In this document: piece after piece, positions 52,101-61,038 of the stretch | Numbering within the stretch: position 1 is the stretch's first letter | Layout of the letters: the number at the start of each line of letters is the position of its first letter | NCBI GenBank assembly: GCA_900542835.1 | Contig: UQPB01000014.1 | Span: 1 to 64,000, forward strand | DNA length: 64,000 bases | Reading direction: 5' to 3' | Origin: an uncultured Pelosinus sp. | Lineage (GTDB): Bacteria; Bacillota; Negativicutes; Sporomusales; Acetonemataceae | Program-made: the position numbers and the translations under genes | The notes under the pieces: generated by a model | What the model saw: only the letters and a program-made list of their open reading frames with translations | Database searches by the model: none | Told to the model about the DNA's origin: nothing

Positions 52101-54819
52101 AGCTGAAGGAATGAAAAAGGAATCTGAACGGCTTCAGTCTCTTTTCGGTAAGCGGTTTTGTGGCCTTGATACGGGCTGGTCGGAGGTCATGGCAGCTATA
52201 GAATGGACACAAAGCTTCAAGCGGCTAAATGAAGGACGGGAAATTTCTGAGAAACTTGCACAATTTCTCTCCTCGGGCGATGCTCCGCCTTACAACTCCG
52301 CAACTATACGGGCGGCAAACGCCCGTATAGAACGGGCTATGAAAATTATTGAAGACTCTTTCGAGCATAATCTTATTCAGTTTCAGTCTTGTGGGTTTTT
52401 AAATATTTCTGGTAAAACAAGACTTCTGATTGAAAGGGTCAAAGATCTTGAGTACTGGGTAGATTACAAGAGCGCGTTCGGTCGTCTGTGTTCGGTTGGT
52501 CTCAAGAACTTTATCCAAAATATTAGTGAAAGCCCGCCCCATTCAGGTGAATTGATACGGCTTCTGAAAAAGTCAATCGCCGCCGAGCAAGTTCGTATCC
52601 TCATCGAAACAGTGCCAGCGTTGGCTAATTTTAAAGGCGTAAACCATGAGCAATTGGTAGCTGAATTCCGGATTATAGATCGTAAGATCGTTGAACTTAC
52701 ACCTGCATCCATTATTCACGCCTGTAATGCTCGACGGCCGACAGCCAACGGATTTGACGCCCAAGGTTCTGAGGTAACATTACTGCGACGGGAGGCCAAT
52801 AAGAGTCGTCGAATTCTGCCCCTTGTTACGTTGTTCGAGCGAATACCCAATCTTCTCCTTAAACTCAAGCCTTGCTTGATGATGAGTCCGCTGTCCGTGA
52901 GTCAGTATATCAACCCAGACCGATTTAGTTTCGATCTTGTCATATTTGACGAGGCTTCGCAGATATTCACCGAAGACGCAGTCGTTGCCATTTATCGGGG
53001 TAAACAAGTCGTCGTCGCCGGCGATAGCAAGCAGATGCCGCCCACAAGTTTCTTTTCTTCTTTAGGTGAGGAACCTGAAACCGATGATAACGAAGAAACC
53101 TTTTCTTCTGTTGGCTATAGCAGCGTACTCGACGAGTGCGAGGCATTCCTGCCACCTTTTCCGCTTCGTTGGCACTACCGCAGTCGGCATGAGTCGCTTA
53201 TTACTTATTCTAATTCTGCATTTTATCGTAATCTCGTCACATTCCCCTCTGCTGTAGCCGAACATCCAGATTACGGCGTTCAGATGGTTCACGTCCCAGA
53301 TGGAGTATACGAAAGAGGTGGCCGACGCTGGAATTTGCGAGAGGCGGAAGTAGTTGCCGAACAGGTGTTTAAACACTTTGAAGTTCATCCTGGCAAGAGC
53401 CTTGGTGTTGTAGCCTTTAGTAGGCAACAGGCAGATGCCATTGAGGATGCGCTTGAAAAGATGCGCAATGAAGATTCAGCTTATGAGGGATTCTTCAATG
53501 AAGACCGGCTAGAGGGCTTTTTTGTTAAAAGTCTTGAAAACGTCCAAGGTGACGAGCGGGACGTCATGATATTTAGTATCGGTTACGGCTATGATCGTCA
53601 AGGTCGTATGACTATGAGCTTTGGCCCGCTCAACCAGGAAGGTGGAGAGAGGCGCCTCAATGTCGCGATCACCCGTGCGCGGGAAAAGGTTCTAGTCGTA
53701 AGTTCTATCAAAGCATCGGATTTCGATCTTTCCCAAAACCCTAAGCCAGGTGCGCTCCACCTATACCGATACCTGGATTACGCTGAACGGGGTCCTTCGG
53801 CCCTTGAAATTACTCATCCCGCTGGCCGTGGAGAAGAAGAATCTCCGTTTGAAGAAAGTGTTGCGGCAGTCATTCGCGAGCTTGGTTATACTGTTATACC
53901 TCAGGTCGGTTGCAGTGGCTACAGGATTGACCTAGGCATTTTGCATCCCGCCGAACCCGGACGGTTTTTTCTAGGCGTCGAATGTGACGGAGCGAGCTAC
54001 CATTCAGGAGAAACGGCGCGCGACCGCGACCGGCTGCGCCAGCAGGTTCTGGAGCGACTTGGCTGGAGGATATACCGCATTTGGTCCCAGGACTGGTTCC
54101 GCCACAAGGAGCGGCAGATCGAGAATTTAAAAAAATCTCTTGAGGAAGCGGTTAAAGCTCCGACAAGTATTCCACGAACCGATCCTGTTGAACCGGCGGC
54201 TGCTAGGGTATCAGTCAAGAAGGTTCAAATTCCGGAAGCGAAGCCTATCAATGTTCAGGACCTTAAGGGAACCGTTGAGTATCAGATTTGCAACTTATCC
54301 GGGCAACAAGGGGACTTACCTTTTCACGTAGCGGAGAATTTAAACAGACTTGCGTGGCTTGCACGGAAAATTGTCGATACCGAAGGCCCGGTTCATATCA
54401 ATATCGTTGCCAAACGTCTGGCGGAGGCGTATTCTTTGACAAAGGTAGGGGAAAGGATGCGTCAAGCCGTTTACACGGCTGTGAACCGCGCGGCTAATGG
54501 CGGGAACATCATAATTCAAGGCGAATTCCTCTGGCCCAAGAACCAAAGCGAGGTCATCCCCAGAATTCCCGGACGCTCAGAGGCATCGCACAGAGCGGTG
54601 GAGCTGATAGCTCCAGAGGAAATACAAACAGCCATGGAGCTTATCATCCGACAATGCGTGGGAATCTCACTTGACGGACTTATTACAGAGACGGCCAGAA
54701 TGTTCGGCATACAGAGAGCTACACCCCGGATAAGGGGTATACTGGAAACCGTAGCGAAAGAAATGCAGCAGAAGGGCGCTGCTACGCTTAATGGTGATAG
54801 TTTGACTTTAAAAAAATAA
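49150..54819 (+). CDS. Giant Hhe-like defence protein: DUF4011, SF1 helicase, Vsr-like nuclease, DUF3320
   Basis: This 1889-aa protein has an N-terminal DUF4011-type region beginning RIDEWKQRLIDLTRKNGLINYKR. Walker A GPPGTGKS is at residues 353-360. About 850 residues of helical insertion follow, then Walker B VIFDEASQIF (Asp1267-Glu1268), GDSKQMPP, WHYRSRHESLI, LENVQGDERDVMIFS and NVAITRAREKVLVV. A Vsr/PD-(D/E)xK-like nuclease follows at about 1565-1660 (YRIDLGI, VECDGASYH, ARDRDRLRQ, LGWRIYRIWSQDWF). A C-terminal DUF3320-like region closes it. The order matches the single-gene anti-phage protein that I recall as Hhe (HEPN, helicase, endonuclease). AAGGAG supports the ATG at 49150. Confidence 0.9.
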   Translation: MPQIADEILRKRIDEWKQRLIDLTRKNGLINYKRTKSSTLEITLPSADQIFRTICIENNSFAFWLPPEEPEEPLSSETDASDTDRQTSTTSEDGNVMCSSSDNEQALAAGEKIVEGIVASAPGAEFPTELYNVLVAEKLDRKTINNTLKNLYRKETEEYRERGIRVLFLAFGMLVWKEENATESLRSPLLLFPVELKRESAHHPFELFPADEDLVINPALAVKLRREFNIELPPLTEELDEMNVEEYLASVKDLIQERGWAVEPTVALRIFTFEKLGMYQDLEKNFEIIAGHMCVNALCGGGLPQSDLADIRDIRNLDNVQKPETTYQILDADSSQQQAIQVVLRGQSMVLQGPPGTGKSQTIANIIAEFIARGKTVLFASEKMAALEVVAKRLREAKLGTFCLELHSRKKNKKEVVDELYSCMENRLEPQNSLKVEDYARLSAHRKRLNEYVTALHEYRSEIGRTARQAFVAATDDIEAVELGMTRLDELSPSRVQIWEDTLRSMVPLWHVAVEGKNFPWRGCLESDYSAAVERKWVALLNETAEAADALQRLKEHTIEITGLQVADSLSETKWLVEMLTHLEGRKTPDPAWLTSSALDEILSEAKEYDCLSRSYWTNRLELASRYDESFFSLTPETSQRISTAWANAATKLLVEPDGSKLLAGHDKLAKMLDYLPSLLERLEDDCNLLSSAFDCETAPFSLKSAEGLRYLASLCLSKNHPEERWLTTEGIERAKTFVNTNQEYYTDFVRIKADLLTRYEEEYLKLDHTELALRFSGITYKAPFAWLNPGWYTARKQLLSLTHDFRLPDDILADFNIGRSLSRLSRKLEALRPAAQEALGAYFKGEDTDFAEISLALDTADALLKATGGEVPSGLVACAKQGGRFSAQAVEAAKRVAENGETIWSVSRHLAGYIDVSKMALLGRPFEECNTKELIHWTQELSDALRRLAAGLDCIHTAEGHSGSESLEQIHSDLVSKFNLDSIAEGMKKESERLQSLFGKRFCGLDTGWSEVMAAIEWTQSFKRLNEGREISEKLAQFLSSGDAPPYNSATIRAANARIERAMKIIEDSFEHNLIQFQSCGFLNISGKTRLLIERVKDLEYWVDYKSAFGRLCSVGLKNFIQNISESPPHSGELIRLLKKSIAAEQVRILIETVPALANFKGVNHEQLVAEFRIIDRKIVELTPASIIHACNARRPTANGFDAQGSEVTLLRREANKSRRILPLVTLFERIPNLLLKLKPCLMMSPLSVSQYINPDRFSFDLVIFDEASQIFTEDAVVAIYRGKQVVVAGDSKQMPPTSFFSSLGEEPETDDNEETFSSVGYSSVLDECEAFLPPFPLRWHYRSRHESLITYSNSAFYRNLVTFPSAVAEHPDYGVQMVHVPDGVYERGGRRWNLREAEVVAEQVFKHFEVHPGKSLGVVAFSRQQADAIEDALEKMRNEDSAYEGFFNEDRLEGFFVKSLENVQGDERDVMIFSIGYGYDRQGRMTMSFGPLNQEGGERRLNVAITRAREKVLVVSSIKASDFDLSQNPKPGALHLYRYLDYAERGPSALEITHPAGRGEEESPFEESVAAVIRELGYTVIPQVGCSGYRIDLGILHPAEPGRFFLGVECDGASYHSGETARDRDRLRQQVLERLGWRIYRIWSQDWFRHKERQIENLKKSLEEAVKAPTSIPRTDPVEPAAARVSVKKVQIPEAKPINVQDLKGTVEYQICNLSGQQGDLPFHVAENLNRLAWLARKIVDTEGPVHINIVAKRLAEAYSLTKVGERMRQAVYTAVNRAANGGNIIIQGEFLWPKNQSEVIPRIPGRSEASHRAVELIAPEEIQTAMELIIRQCVGISLDGLITETARMFGIQRATPRIRGILETVAKEMQQKGAATLNGDSLTLKK

Positions 54820-54854
54820 AGATAGTTTAATTATTGAAGGAAGCTAACACTCTG

Positions 54855-55004
54855 ATGATGCAAAATTGGAAGTTTGTAACCAGGATTCGGAGTAGTTTCC
54901 ATATGACCTATGAAGCCAGGCAATATGATGGAAGCATGTTGCAATTCAAAGATAACGCGGTGGTTAGGACAAGGATAAAGTTACTTAGCAACAAGAAGGC
55001 TTAA
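54855..55004 (+). CDS. Small ORF between the Hhe-like and HNH genes
   Basis: A 49-codon ORF (MMQNWKFVTRIRSSF... ending LLSNKKA) follows a GAAGGAAG ribosome-like site 35 bp after the Hhe-like stop. It ends 17 bp before the HNH start. It is basic, has no Cys and no hydrophobic segment. It may be a real small gene in the run or the remnant of a longer one; no family is recognised. Confidence 0.45.
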   Translation: MMQNWKFVTRIRSSFHMTYEARQYDGSMLQFKDNAVVRTRIKLLSNKKA

Positions 55005-55021
55005 GTAAGGGGGCTGAAGGT

Positions 55022-55846
55022 GTGGCCAACAACAGAGATGATTTCCCACAGAAAATAAAAGATCTGCTTGGAAACCGAGTGGGATGGCGTTGTACTAACC
55101 CTGACTGCAGAAAACCAACCCGTGGATCGAATGACGATCCTAATAGAATAACAAGCATCGGAGTTGCAGCCCATATTTGCGCTGCTGCAATCGGTGGTCC
55201 CAGATATGATCCACAAATGTCTGTAGAGGAACGTAAGTCTGCAGAGAACGGAATATGGCTATGTCAGTCTTGCTCTAAATTAATTGATGACGATATTGTC
55301 AGATATAATGTTGATCTCCTCCACATATGGAAAGAAAACGCTGAGCGGCTTGCGATAGCCGAGCTACAATCTGCTACTCCGGTTAGTGTAGATAATAATG
55401 ATAAAGAATTACTTCGCTTCTTTGTGCAATGCTTTGATAGGCCAGCTTTTCAAGAACGTATTAATCAAGAGGGGCGAATGGAAGATTTTGATCAAGCAAT
55501 AGAAGATACAATTATTGCGCTGAATACTGGCGTTCTTCGCACGCGAGATGGCATGATACTTAAGCGGTTAGAGGGTAAGTCGGCCATTATTAATCATGTA
55601 TGGAGAGAAAAGCTGAATATGATTACAGATATGCTGGTAGCCCTAAGAAAGCGGCTAAAGATTGCAAAAGACGAAAACTTGTACTCAACATGTGGTAAGG
55701 GTGAAGTTATGTATTGCTTTTATGACCGGAAGCTTGAGATATGGTTCGACTTAACGAGAAAAGAAATTATCAAGATTCTCGCTTCAATATGTCAAGAATC
55801 TGGTATTTCCGGCCTGAATTTTCCAAGGCAACCTTATTGTTGGTAA
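55022..55846 (+). CDS. HNH endonuclease-like protein
   Basis: This 274-aa protein has an N-terminal HNH-type nuclease fold with structural cysteines: Cys24-x4-Cys29 (GWRCTNPDCRKP), the histidine in VAAHICAA (His51), Asn76 (ENGIWLCQSC), and Cys81-x2-Cys84 followed by LIDDD. This 'AHI...NGIWLC..C...ID' layout recurs in nucleases attached to defence systems. The C-terminal ~170 residues are helical and unassigned. It starts with GTG after AAGGGGG and ends 31 nt before the GHKL ATPase gene. It probably cleaves DNA when activated by its partners. Confidence 0.8.
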   Translation: MANNRDDFPQKIKDLLGNRVGWRCTNPDCRKPTRGSNDDPNRITSIGVAAHICAAAIGGPRYDPQMSVEERKSAENGIWLCQSCSKLIDDDIVRYNVDLLHIWKENAERLAIAELQSATPVSVDNNDKELLRFFVQCFDRPAFQERINQEGRMEDFDQAIEDTIIALNTGVLRTRDGMILKRLEGKSAIINHVWREKLNMITDMLVALRKRLKIAKDENLYSTCGKGEVMYCFYDRKLEIWFDLTRKEIIKILASICQESGISGLNFPRQPYCW

Positions 55847-55877
55847 CAATTTAAGAGAGATCAATTGAGGAGAAAAC

Positions 55878-58800
55878 ATGTATTCAGATAAAATACAAAA
55901 AGTTCGGCGAGAAGCTCAAGAAGCAAATGTTGCGAACAAAATAATAGATATGCTCGATAAGTTACGTTTAAGTGCTAATGAAAACAGCCCACGCAGATGG
56001 ATTTGGGAGTTATTGCAAAACGCAAAAGATGTTACTAACTCATCTAGAAGAGTTAGGATAAAAGTGTGTTTTGATGAAGAAAAAGGGATATTGGAGTTCA
56101 GTCATAACGGTAAACCTTTTTCGACTACCCATTTAGTATATTTGATTGAACAAGTTTCGACGAAAGAACGTAATGATGGAAAAACAGGCGCAGAAAAGAA
56201 AAGTGGCAAATTCGGAACCGGGTTTTTAACAACACATTTACTATCTGAGAAAGTTGTTGTTACCGGAATCTTAGCTGACGAAGGGACGCAGCTAAGAAGC
56301 TTTAATGTGCACTTAGATAGATCTGGAAAGACTAAAGATGAAATAATAAGTGCAATTCAAGCTTCGTATGCAGAATTGGAGAACAGTACAATATTACCCC
56401 AGATAGAAATTTTTGATGAGAATAATTACAATACCACTTTTCGGTATGTATTAAATAATGGCGGAATAAAAGTTGCCAAAGTCGGACTGGAAGATTTAAA
56501 TGTTTCTATTCCGTATGTCCTTTCATTAATTCCTGAGATTGAAGAATTAAAGATCGAACCTCAAAACATAGTTTATAAAAATTGTGAAGAAATCGTTTGC
56601 GGCTTAAAAAATTCCAAAGTATTTAGAATTAGCCGATTGCATAATGCTGCCTCGGAAGATGAATTTGTTTTGTTATTGACCGAAGACGAAGTAACAGTTG
56701 TGATATCTTTAGAACAATCTGGAGACGTAGTGAAGATAAGGGAATATAATTCAAAGCAACCAAGGTTATTCTGCGACTTCCCGTTGGTGGGTACAAATGA
56801 TTTTCCATTCCCGATTATTGTGAATTCATCTAGATTTAATCCTACAGAACCTAGAGATGGGGTATTCTTGACTGATAATAGCAATGAAAAAGTTGAAGAA
56901 AATAAAGACATAATGCAAAAAGCTTGTTACTTATATAAGCAATTGCTAGGATATGCATCCAAGAAAAATTGGCATAGGTTATACAATATTGTATCGATTA
57001 AACAGTATTCTTCAAAGGATTGGTTTTCTAGAGATTGGGTGGATACAAATATAGTTAATGTATGCAAAGAGCATATAAAATACTGCCCTATTATAGATAC
57101 ACCAACGGGGCAACGAATAGCATTGTACGATATTTTTGATGATGAGCAAGCGTTTATTATAGCTGCTGCAGACGCAGAATGTAGGAACGGTATATGGTTT
57201 TTGGCAAATGAATTGTATCCGGATGCAATACCTTGTCAGCAGGACATCCATTATTGGTATTCTTCGCTTTGGAATGAATGCCGAAATTTAACTTTAGAAT
57301 CATTGACTAAACAATTGCAAGAAATCGAAGATGTTGCGTCTTTAGCTTCAAGACTAAAGTCAAGCAATGTTGAGAAATGGTTAAATAGATACTATACTCA
57401 AGTATCTAAAAACAAGAGACTTTGGAATGCCATAAAAGACGGCGAATATACTGTTATCCCTAATCAGAATGGAGTATTCTGCCAATGCAATGAATTATGT
57501 GAAGATCTTGGTATTGAAGAGGAATATAAAAATATCCTGCAGTTACTTAATGCTGATTGCAAAGGGCGATTAATATTTAAGGGCATTAATATAAAGGAAT
57601 TAACTCATTTTCAAAAATATGATAATAAAGATATTCTCAGTGAAATTAATGATGCCATGCAATGGGCTGATAAAGAAATAGAGCAAACAGTCTATTCACG
57701 GATTCTAGTCTTATATGATAATAATCATGAAAATTATAGTAAGCAAATAGAGATCATAAAATTTTTAAATGATATCAGTCAATCAGTATCTAATCTTAAA
57801 TGTGTTAAATTTATTTCCGAAAAGATGCAAGAAGACGCAATAAAATATGTAACGACTATAATTGCTAACACTATTAGTGAACAGCAAGAGATTATTACTC
57901 TTGAGGAACTTCTTCATTTAAATGAGGTCGAAGCAATAGCTTGGTTATCTAGTTTTATAGAATATATAAATAAGTCAGGATATGATAATTTACTTGATAG
58001 AAAGAAATATCCTGTTCTGCCTAATCAAAAAGGAAAGTTTGTATCAAAAGAAAACCTATTCTTAGATGATGAGATAGATGATGTTTTAAAAGATTTAGCA
58101 TTTTGTGCAGGATATGATGTCCGAGATGAGCTTCTTTCAAAAGAAATATATTTGGAGCTGCCCAACAATCGAGAAAAGCATAATGAAGATTTGGCTCCGT
58201 ACATAACGCAATATGTAAAAGACTATTATAGGCAAGATAGAAGTCAAAATGAGACACTTAAAAACTTCTTAAAAACCCTTTTTATTTGGATAGATGAAAA
58301 TCCTGACAAGGCCAAAAAACTATTTCCTGATATTTGTGAAAACAAACATTGGCTCTATGATGATAGAGAAATTGCAATTAATATGAAAAAGGCAGAGGCT
58401 TATGATAGTCTATTAGAAAAATATAATATTTCAAGTCCAGAAAAGTTAGAGCGAATATTAATGCAAACAAATAATGAAAACAGCACAGAAGTGGGAAAAG
58501 ATACACTTACTGAGGATTTGCTTATTCAATTGGGTATATATTCTGAGGAAAAATTAAACAATGCACTAAGCAATACTTTTTTTGCAGATAACTTTACCCA
58601 TGAGTCAGAGCATATTGATTTTAAGTTTGAATTTGTGACTCAAATATTAGAAAGATCCAAGGATAGGATATTAAAGTATCTTCGTACAAAAAAGGAATAT
58701 GATTTGAATAGTATGATTGAGATAGATAAAACCATTTTTCTAATTAAAAAGAATGGAGAAGAAATATTTTTACTTGCAAGACCATCAGACTATGAACAAG

Positions 58801-58958
58801 TTATTCTATATTATGATTCAGAGAAAGATGTTTTAGATTATGAAAAGGATTGGGAATTATGGGTCGAAAATGGTGTTGATCAACCGCAAAAAATAACCTT
58901 TGGTAAAATACTTAAATTGACCGGTATAAATAAAATACCTCTTAGGAAAGTCAGGTAG
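55878..58958 (+). CDS. Sacsin/Hsp90-type GHKL ATPase
   Basis: This 1026-aa protein has an N-terminal Bergerat-fold ATPase. Box N is WELLQNAKD (Glu44, Asn48, Asp51). A sacsin-like G1 box EFSHNGKPF (His76-Asn77-Gly78) replaces the usual DxGxG. The lid loop is SGKFGTGFLTTH (110-120). The remaining ~850 residues are predicted helical/mixed and not recognisable, like other defence-associated sacsin-like ATPases. The DNA is AT-rich. It sits 31 nt after the HNH gene and only 4 nt before the AlbA-TIR gene, so these three genes form a tight unit. It probably acts as the nucleotide-driven sensor or scaffold. Confidence 0.85.
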   Translation: MYSDKIQKVRREAQEANVANKIIDMLDKLRLSANENSPRRWIWELLQNAKDVTNSSRRVRIKVCFDEEKGILEFSHNGKPFSTTHLVYLIEQVSTKERNDGKTGAEKKSGKFGTGFLTTHLLSEKVVVTGILADEGTQLRSFNVHLDRSGKTKDEIISAIQASYAELENSTILPQIEIFDENNYNTTFRYVLNNGGIKVAKVGLEDLNVSIPYVLSLIPEIEELKIEPQNIVYKNCEEIVCGLKNSKVFRISRLHNAASEDEFVLLLTEDEVTVVISLEQSGDVVKIREYNSKQPRLFCDFPLVGTNDFPFPIIVNSSRFNPTEPRDGVFLTDNSNEKVEENKDIMQKACYLYKQLLGYASKKNWHRLYNIVSIKQYSSKDWFSRDWVDTNIVNVCKEHIKYCPIIDTPTGQRIALYDIFDDEQAFIIAAADAECRNGIWFLANELYPDAIPCQQDIHYWYSSLWNECRNLTLESLTKQLQEIEDVASLASRLKSSNVEKWLNRYYTQVSKNKRLWNAIKDGEYTVIPNQNGVFCQCNELCEDLGIEEEYKNILQLLNADCKGRLIFKGINIKELTHFQKYDNKDILSEINDAMQWADKEIEQTVYSRILVLYDNNHENYSKQIEIIKFLNDISQSVSNLKCVKFISEKMQEDAIKYVTTIIANTISEQQEIITLEELLHLNEVEAIAWLSSFIEYINKSGYDNLLDRKKYPVLPNQKGKFVSKENLFLDDEIDDVLKDLAFCAGYDVRDELLSKEIYLELPNNREKHNEDLAPYITQYVKDYYRQDRSQNETLKNFLKTLFIWIDENPDKAKKLFPDICENKHWLYDDREIAINMKKAEAYDSLLEKYNISSPEKLERILMQTNNENSTEVGKDTLTEDLLIQLGIYSEEKLNNALSNTFFADNFTHESEHIDFKFEFVTQILERSKDRILKYLRTKKEYDLNSMIEIDKTIFLIKKNGEEIFLLARPSDYEQVILYYDSEKDVLDYEKDWELWVENGVDQPQKITFGKILKLTGINKIPLRKVR

Positions 58959-58962
58959 AAAA

Positions 58963-59802
58963 ATGATAAGTATAGATGAAATAATAGAATTATTAAGCAG
59001 GCCCGATGCACCAAACATTATTTGTAGAGAATTTGACTTAAAACCCAGAAGTATAGCAATGTTTATAGCTGCTATGGCCAACACATTAGAAGGATATATA
59101 ATTATTGGAGCGGTTAAAGAAGAAGCAGGGTACAGTGTGAATGGCGTCAGTAGAACAATTAATTTTAAATGTGTCGTTGATGCTGCACGGGAAATGCTGG
59201 TTGGCATCCCCAGATTGGAATGTGAATTACTAAATATTAACGGTAAGAATGTTTTTGTTATTAAAGTTTATAAGTCATCTAAAGAAGTCTTTCTGGATGA
59301 AAAGTTATACATTATCGAAAACAATGATATGGTGAAGGTCGAAGGGGGAAGGATTGTGGACAAGACAAAAGTTTTTATAGTACATGGACATGATAACGAA
59401 GCAAAACAGGAAACAGCACGTTTTATTGAAAAACTTGGATTACAAGCAATCATTTTACATGAGCGAGCCAGTAAAGGACAAACCATTATAGAGAAAATAG
59501 AGGAAAACTCTAATGTTGGTTTTGCAGTTGTTTTGTATACTCCATGTGATGAAGGTAAGGCGAAAACCCAATCAGAATTAAATGACCGAGCAAGACAAAA
59601 TGTAGTGTTTGAACACGGTTATCTTATCGGAAAAATAGGAAGACAAAATGTATGTGCCTTGGTGAAAGGCAATATCGAAAAACCAAACGACATTTCAGGT
59701 GTTGTATACATAAACATGGATTCTCACGGCGCATGGAAAACAGATTTAATTAAAGAGATGAAAGAAAGCGGTTATGCTGTTGATGCAAACAAATTATTAT
59801 AG
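58963..59802 (+). CDS. AlbA_2 (Schlafen-like) domain fused to a TIR-like domain
   Basis: This 279-aa protein has residues about 1-110 resembling the AlbA_2/Schlafen-type fold (IICREFDLKPRSIAMFIAAMANTLEGYIIIGA). From about 135 it is a TIR-like domain of the predicted nucleotide-binding/Cap12 type: KVFIVHGHDNEAKQETARFIEKLGL, LHERASKGQTIIEKIEEN, AVVLYTPCDEG, NVVFEHGYLIGKIGR and VYINMD. The Glu of FEHGYLIG is the likely NADase residue. It begins 4 nt after the GHKL ATPase gene. TIR effectors usually deplete NAD+ or make signalling nucleotides after infection is sensed, so this is the likely effector of the unit. Confidence 0.87.
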   Translation: MISIDEIIELLSRPDAPNIICREFDLKPRSIAMFIAAMANTLEGYIIIGAVKEEAGYSVNGVSRTINFKCVVDAAREMLVGIPRLECELLNINGKNVFVIKVYKSSKEVFLDEKLYIIENNDMVKVEGGRIVDKTKVFIVHGHDNEAKQETARFIEKLGLQAIILHERASKGQTIIEKIEENSNVGFAVVLYTPCDEGKAKTQSELNDRARQNVVFEHGYLIGKIGRQNVCALVKGNIEKPNDISGVVYINMDSHGAWKTDLIKEMKESGYAVDANKLL

Positions 59803-59997
59803 ATTCTATGAATGAGCATGCTTTTCTCAATTATACAAAAGGCTAAAAATATTTACGAAATTGTTAAATTTTTTTATTTTAGAAGCTTTTAAAAAATCGA
59901 AGTTCTATTTCAAGACCATCTTGTAGAACGAATTTTGCCAATTGCTTTTTGAAACCTACAATTTGATAAATGTTTATTCCACATGAGGAGAGTCTAT

Positions 59998-61038
59998 ATG
60001 GAGAAGCTAGATAAAAGTAAGTTAGAGGATATCATTAAGTATGAGCAGGAAAATACATATATTGATTTTAAAAAGTGTCAATATGTAAAAGAGAAAAATC
60101 AAGATTTAATAAAAGATATAATGGCAATGGCAAATGCCAACTATAATGGAGAAAAATATATAATTGTTGGTGTAAAATCTGTTCCAGGTAATGAAAATGC
60201 GCTAGTAGGTATTGACGATGATGTTAATGATGATGCAGAGTATCAGCAAATTATCTATGAGAATATCGAACCTCAAATAAAGTTTTCGTATTTTAGTGAA
60301 GATATTTGTTGTAAAAAAGTAGCATATTTTATTATTTATCAGGATAACACAGATAGACCTTATATGATGAGAAAGGATTTTGGTAAACTAACTAAAGGTG
60401 ATTCATTTAAAAGAATTGGAAGTAGTCAAGTAAGATTAGTCAGACATGATCTTGATACTATATATTCAGATAGATATAAAAACAATATAGAGATAAATAG
60501 AAAAAAGGAAGAGAAGATAAAGGCATTAAATCTAGAGTTAAATTTAATAACAAAAATGAAACATTATTATGGACATCTAAGTGGGAGTAACTATCATATT
60601 AAACGTTTGATAGAATCATATAAAAACAACTATGAAATACCGAGATGGGGACTCAGGAATATACCGGAGAATATGTCAGAGATGCAATGGAAAGTCAATA
60701 CATTGAGGGAAATATGCGGTTTTGGCATAAATGATTTTAATACATCTCTAACAAAAGATATTTTGAGGAATATAGATAATAATTATTTTGAAGAATATAA
60801 TATGGTTATTCAACTATTAGAGAATGATTATATATATTTAAAAGAATTACAGCATCGGTTGAAGATGATACAAGAATTAGATTGGACAAATGATGTAAAA
60901 GTATATAATGTCCTATCTAAAATTGAACTTAAAAATATCTATAATTATTTCGAAAAAGGTTCTTTTATTACTCGAGTAGACTTTGAAAAAAGAATAGAGG
61001 AAATAAAAAAAGAAATTATAGAAATAAAAGAGATATGA
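59998..61038 (+). CDS. AlbA_2 (Schlafen-like) domain protein
   Basis: This 346-aa protein has N-terminal ~130 residues that fit AlbA_2: ENTYIDFKKCQYV, DIMAMANANYNGEKYIIVGVKSV, then YFIIYQDNTDRPYMMRKDFGKL. These domains bind or cleave nucleic acid in Schlafen relatives and often sit in defence islands. The C-terminal two-thirds is helical and Lys/Glu/Asn-rich without a known domain. GAGGAG at 59985-59990 supports the ATG at 59998 over the ATG at 59983 that overlaps it. A 195-bp AT-rich gap separates it from the AlbA-TIR gene, so it may have its own promoter. The stop overlaps a small hydrophobic ORF. Confidence 0.78.
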   Translation: MEKLDKSKLEDIIKYEQENTYIDFKKCQYVKEKNQDLIKDIMAMANANYNGEKYIIVGVKSVPGNENALVGIDDDVNDDAEYQQIIYENIEPQIKFSYFSEDICCKKVAYFIIYQDNTDRPYMMRKDFGKLTKGDSFKRIGSSQVRLVRHDLDTIYSDRYKNNIEINRKKEEKIKALNLELNLITKMKHYYGHLSGSNYHIKRLIESYKNNYEIPRWGLRNIPENMSEMQWKVNTLREICGFGINDFNTSLTKDILRNIDNNYFEEYNMVIQLLENDYIYLKELQHRLKMIQELDWTNDVKVYNVLSKIELKNIYNYFEKGSFITRVDFEKRIEEIKKEIIEIKEI

